The notes below the pieces were generated by a model, which was not told where the DNA came from, did not search any database, and worked only from the letters and a program-made list of their open reading frames with translations. The position numbers and the translations under genes were made by a program. A DNA stretch of 64,000 bases. Source: Marinobacter sp. EhC06 (GTDB taxonomy: Bacteria; Pseudomonadota; Gammaproteobacteria; Pseudomonadales; Oleiphilaceae). Positions 63,840 to 64,000 of this stretch are shown piece by piece; within the stretch, counting starts at the first letter, position 1; each line of letters starts with the position of its first letter. The stretch is from positions 62,001-126,000 of the forward strand of contig NZ_LXYO01000012.1 of the NCBI RefSeq assembly GCF_001650915.1, read 5' to 3'.

Positions 63840-64000
63840 TCACAACCGCATCAGGTCGTTGTAAAGAGCAAACACCATTAATGTGAGGATCATTGCCATA
63901 CCAATTCGTAATCCAAACGCCTGAGCCTGCTCGGAAAGCGGCTTTCCGCGGAGGGCTTCGATGGTGTAGTAAACGATATGACCACCATCAAGCACCGGCA
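63840..64000 (-). CDS. rseP: RseP site-2 protease, C-terminal end (partial)
   Basis: The window ends inside this gene. The last 52 residues read LPVLDGGHIVYYTIEALRGKPLSEQA and FGLRIGMAMILTLMVFALYNDLMRL. LDGG is the metal-binding motif of the third TM helix in S2P proteases, and the C-terminal TM matches RseP. It is directly upstream of bamA, the standard order. Confidence 0.93.
   Translation of the reverse strand, partial: PVLDGGHIVYYTIEALRGKPLSEQAQAFGLRIGMAMILTLMVFALYNDLMRL

Overview
The window is chromosomal DNA of a marine gammaproteobacterium. The right third carries the conserved block rseP-bamA-skp-lpxD-fabZ-lpxA-lpxB-rnhB with protein sequences of Marinobacter/Pseudomonadales type, plus topB, bolA, a Sua5/YciO protein and an initiator tRNA. 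The genus (Marinobacter or a close relative) is an inference from gene content and style; no 16S gene is present. The left two thirds (about 1-42,700) are accessory DNA made of several mobile units placed end to end.

Layout. (1) 1-4,838: plasmid/ICE-like module with a KAP NTPase fragment, a recombination-directionality-factor-like protein, a YqaJ exonuclease, a DUF932 protein and two small zinc-ribbon proteins. (2) 5,279-7,236: metal-handling genes (Met/His-rich periplasmic protein, CDF-type transporter behind a MerR-type promoter, DUF3703). (3) 7,281-23,324: a 16,044 bp Tn3-family transposon bounded by near-identical 38 bp inverted repeats and a perfect 5 bp target duplication (ATTCT). Its transposase is reduced to a C-terminal fragment. 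Its cargo is a VIT-type metal transporter, a membrane ferric/flavin reductase operon (PepSY, DUF2271) with its own two-component system and recognisable operator repeats, a membrane-bound AraC regulator, a DUF6448 protein, a broken group II intron reverse transcriptase, and the whole phosphite-oxidation operon ptxABCDE. (4) 23,603-27,565: copper-type periplasmic genes (CopL-like, Met-rich, DUF411, beta-propeller, cytochrome c, CcdA). (5) 27,819-33,838: a chromosomal integron with seven cassettes and six intact attC sites; the seventh, belonging to the third cassette, is split by an IS1111-type element. It also has an attI-like core, a LexA box and a truncated integrase gene. (6) 33,930-41,928: an unusual seven-gene biosynthetic operon with flanking MarR and LysR regulators. 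It combines both subunits of glutamate mutase, an aspartokinase, an ectoine-synthase homologue, a Rieske oxygenase, a PurD-like ATP-grasp ligase and a small exporter. (7) 42,735-64,000: core genome, including a haem-binding chemoreceptor and a CHASE2/FecR/response-regulator signalling operon.

How they work together. The ptx genes import phosphite and oxidise it to phosphate. The reductase operon probably moves electrons across the inner membrane under control of the adjacent response regulator, whose direct-repeat boxes (ACCTGA-N5-ACCTGA) lie at three places in the locus. The operon in region 6 is the best candidate for an undescribed system. It joins the aspartokinase + EctC pair typical of ectoine loci to the 3-methylaspartate-forming glutamate mutase of antibiotic pathways, while lacking ectA and ectB, so a branched or methylated cyclic amino-acid product is plausible. 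A short dispersed palindrome (arms GTTCGCTTT / AAAGCGAAC) recurs at module boundaries. The IS1111 element also offers a readable guide-RNA hypothesis: its non-coding end repeats the junction between target and IS end.
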